Assembly (NCBI GenBank): GCA_016190625.1
Contig: JACPQF010000084.1
Coordinates: 1 to 36,239 of the forward strand
DNA: 36,239 nt
From: Chloroflexota bacterium
GTDB lineage: Bacteria; Chloroflexota; Dehalococcoidia; JACPQF01
Direction: 5' to 3'
The notes under the pieces were generated by a model that made no database searches, had not been told where the DNA came from, and saw nothing but the letters and a program-made list of their open reading frames with translations. Positions 35,001-36,239 of the stretch are shown piece after piece. Both the position numbers and the translations under genes were made by a program. Position 1 is the stretch's first letter; the number at the start of each line of letters is the position of its first letter.

Positions 35001-35888
35001 CTAAGCGGCTAGAGTGGGCGACGCCCGCTGGGATTGGATCTTGTTAAGCAACGCATGCAGATCGCGTCGGGTGAATCTCCACTCAAAGGGCTTGGCAATT
35101 TGCTCGTAGTGACTCTGAAAGTTTAGCAGGCGTTCTTCCAATGCTTGGAGCGAACGGAAGTCATTGGGTGTGAGGGCCTTACGTTGGACGATGGAAAAGT
35201 AGATCTCGATTTGGTTCGACCAGCTCGCATGCACCGGCCCATGGACGAGGACCAGGTTGGGATAACGCTTGTGCAGGCGGTCAACCGCGCGTGGGCCGCG
35301 ATGAGCGGAGCCGTTATCGACGATCCAAAAGACTCGCCTCGCCTCGGTGTAAGGAGGCTGGTTCATCACCTGGGCTACGAGACGATCGAAGGATGCTATG
35401 CCGCTTTTCCTCTCACAGCGGCCAAAGAGCTTGGCCCGATGGACATCCCAAGCCGCAAGATAGGCCCAGGCCCCGCAGCGGGTGTATTCATGTTCCACTT
35501 TCATGGCCGCGCCAGGCTGGGCAGGATAGGTAGAATGGCGTCGACGGCGGGCCTGGAGACTGGTTTTCTCGTCGGCAGATACAACCAACTCGTCGTCTTT
35601 GAGAGGCTGGCCTTCCCATACTCTTTCATAGAGATCCAGGATGCGTCCCGCTTTTTGGGGAAAGTCGGGATCACGAGGGAATATCCACGAACGGTATCGC
35701 CACGGGCGGATCGCATCATCGTGAAGCCAACGCCATACGGTGCTATCGCCGATCTTGGCCACAAGACCGCACTCAAGAGCGTGTCGAGTCAGATCGGCAA
35801 TGCTCCAGCGCGACAGGGGCACCTCTCGGGTGGAGGGCAGTTCACATGCCAGTGCCTTGATCTGAACGACGAATTCTGGGGGGAAAAA
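35001..35888 (-). CDS. IS630 transposase, catalytic part (OrfB frame)
   Basis: This frame carries the DDE catalytic domain: first Asp in LVVSADEKTSLQAR, second Asp in FWIVDNGSAHRG, and Glu in HASWSNQIEIYFSIVQRK. A Trp-rich segment WSIADLTRHALECGLVAKIG precedes it. It has no start of its own and is reached from the OrfA frame by a +1 (or -2) shift at the T5C6 run (35878-35888), giving a fused protein of about 382 residues. It would cut and join DNA at TA sites. The domain appears intact. Confidence 0.88.
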   Translation of the reverse strand, partial: FFPPEFVVQIKALACELPSTREVPLSRWSIADLTRHALECGLVAKIGDSTVWRWLHDDAIRPWRYRSWIFPRDPDFPQKAGRILDLYERVWEGQPLKDDELVVSADEKTSLQARRRRHSTYPAQPGAAMKVEHEYTRCGAWAYLAAWDVHRAKLFGRCERKSGIASFDRLVAQVMNQPPYTEARRVFWIVDNGSAHRGPRAVDRLHKRYPNLVLVHGPVHASWSNQIEIYFSIVQRKALTPNDFRSLQALEERLLNFQSHYEQIAKPFEWRFTRRDLHALLNKIQSQRASPTLAA

Positions 35889-36150
35889 CCCGGGGGCGGC
35901 CCGGCCTTTGACGCTCTTCAAGGCCTGCGAGCCTTTGTTCAAAGAACCGCTTTCGCCACATGCTAACGACTTCACGGCGGGTATTGAGTCGGGCTGCAAT
36001 CTCATCGTTTCGCAGTCCTTGGGCTGCCAGGAGAATGATATTGGCACGGATGACCTCAAAATACGGCAACGTATACTTTGCTGCACGTCGAGACAACTCC
36101 TTGGCCTCTTCCGGCGACAGCAGAATCTGGAACGGGCTTTTTCTTGGCAT
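35842..36150 (-). CDS. IS630 transposase, N-terminal part (OrfA)
   Basis: The product (102 aa from MPRKSPFQILLSPEEAKELS) contains the helix-turn-helix region QGLRNDEIAARLNTRREVVS and the linker ERQRPGRPRVFPP, then runs out of the transposase sequence to a TGA at 35842. The ATG at 36150 follows AAGGAGG at 9 nt; an upstream in-frame start at 36174 would add 8 residues. It binds the IS ends in known members. The transposase reading continues in the OrfB frame after the run of five T and six C. Confidence 0.88.
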   Translation of the reverse strand: MPRKSPFQILLSPEEAKELSRRAAKYTLPYFEVIRANIILLAAQGLRNDEIAARLNTRREVVSMWRKRFFEQRLAGLEERQRPGRPRVFPPRIRRSDQGTGM

Positions 36151-36239
36151 AATGACAACCTCCTTGGTCGCCATTATGCCACATTATCTCTGGAAAATCA
36201 ATCAAATAATACGTTATGGTATTTATGAAATGGTGTACT

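Larger units (their letters stand above)
34961..36239 (-). mobile_element. IS630-family insertion sequence
   Basis: The element is bounded by a perfect 21-bp terminal inverted repeat (34961-34981 and 36219-36239, beginning AGTACACCATTTCATAAA), with similarity extending about 10 bp further inward. TA lies directly outside the left end (34959-34960), as expected for the TA target of IS630. The transposase is split in two frames. At about 1279 bp it looks complete, and the right end coincides with the last base of the window. Confidence 0.9.

Noticed and set aside
35145-35966. Plus-strand open frame within the IS element
   Set aside because: It is antisense to the DDE transposase, which is clearly the real gene.

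Overview
The window looks like accessory-rich chromosome of a high-GC, free-living bacterium, most likely a member of the Chloroflexota. This is an inference from gene content: a remnant of the giant Ser/Thr kinase-AAA-TPR-GAF-histidine kinase family, several eukaryotic-like Ser/Thr kinases with Thr/Pro-rich linkers and extracellular propeller or lectin domains, a PspA/PspAA/PspAB/HtpX cluster, a large MBG/Ig-like surface protein with a C-terminus of the 'LFPILKNYPL' type, and Ku-LigD. No rRNA, tRNA or CRISPR array was seen.

Layout. (1) 0.4-3 kb: an envelope-stress module, pspA-pspAA facing pspAB-htpX. (2) 3-5.9 kb: a decayed multidomain kinase gene that keeps its original start and SD site but has lost the kinase and AAA domains through an internal deletion and carries an in-frame stop; its histidine kinase half is intact. 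(3) 6.3-8.4 kb: a GAF-PAS histidine kinase and a receiver-only response regulator, with a recognisable promoter. (4) 8.6-14 kb: divergently, a tightly coupled operon moxR-DUF58-transglutaminase-ogt, with ATGA overlaps at every joint; a palindromic repeat lies inside the 5' part of ogt. (5) 14.06-14.7 kb: a YefM-YoeB toxin-antitoxin pair with two TGTACA boxes overlapping its promoter. (6) 15-23.7 kb: an array of Ser/Thr kinases. STK1 (LecA-like ectodomain) and STK3 (nine TPRs) share nearly identical promoters, leaders and kinase N-termini; STK2 (TolB-like propeller) is frameshifted; a zinc-ribbon/PQQ-propeller protein follows; a fourth kinase is cut off after about 42 codons. (7) 23.7-27.9 kb: ligD and ku (overlapping TAATG) and a DUF5343 gene; the ligD 3' end runs into the truncated kinase. 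(8) 28.2-33.2 kb: a giant secreted Ig-like/MBG/DUF11 protein with one frameshift near its N-terminus. (9) 33.2-36.2 kb: gene debris (LysM, NHL, tyrosine recombinase and Mu-type transposase fragments) and a complete IS630-family element whose terminal inverted repeat ends exactly on the last base of the window.

How it fits together. The common theme is sensing and signalling at the envelope: membrane-stress proteins, sensor kinases, Ser/Thr kinases joined to interchangeable sensor domains, and a large exported adhesin-like protein. The second theme is gene decay and rearrangement: at least six reading frames are broken by deletion, stop, frameshift or truncation, several next to repeats or mobile DNA. 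The most interesting candidate for a little-described system is the kinase array, where promoter, leader and kinase N-terminus are kept while the sensor domain changes.
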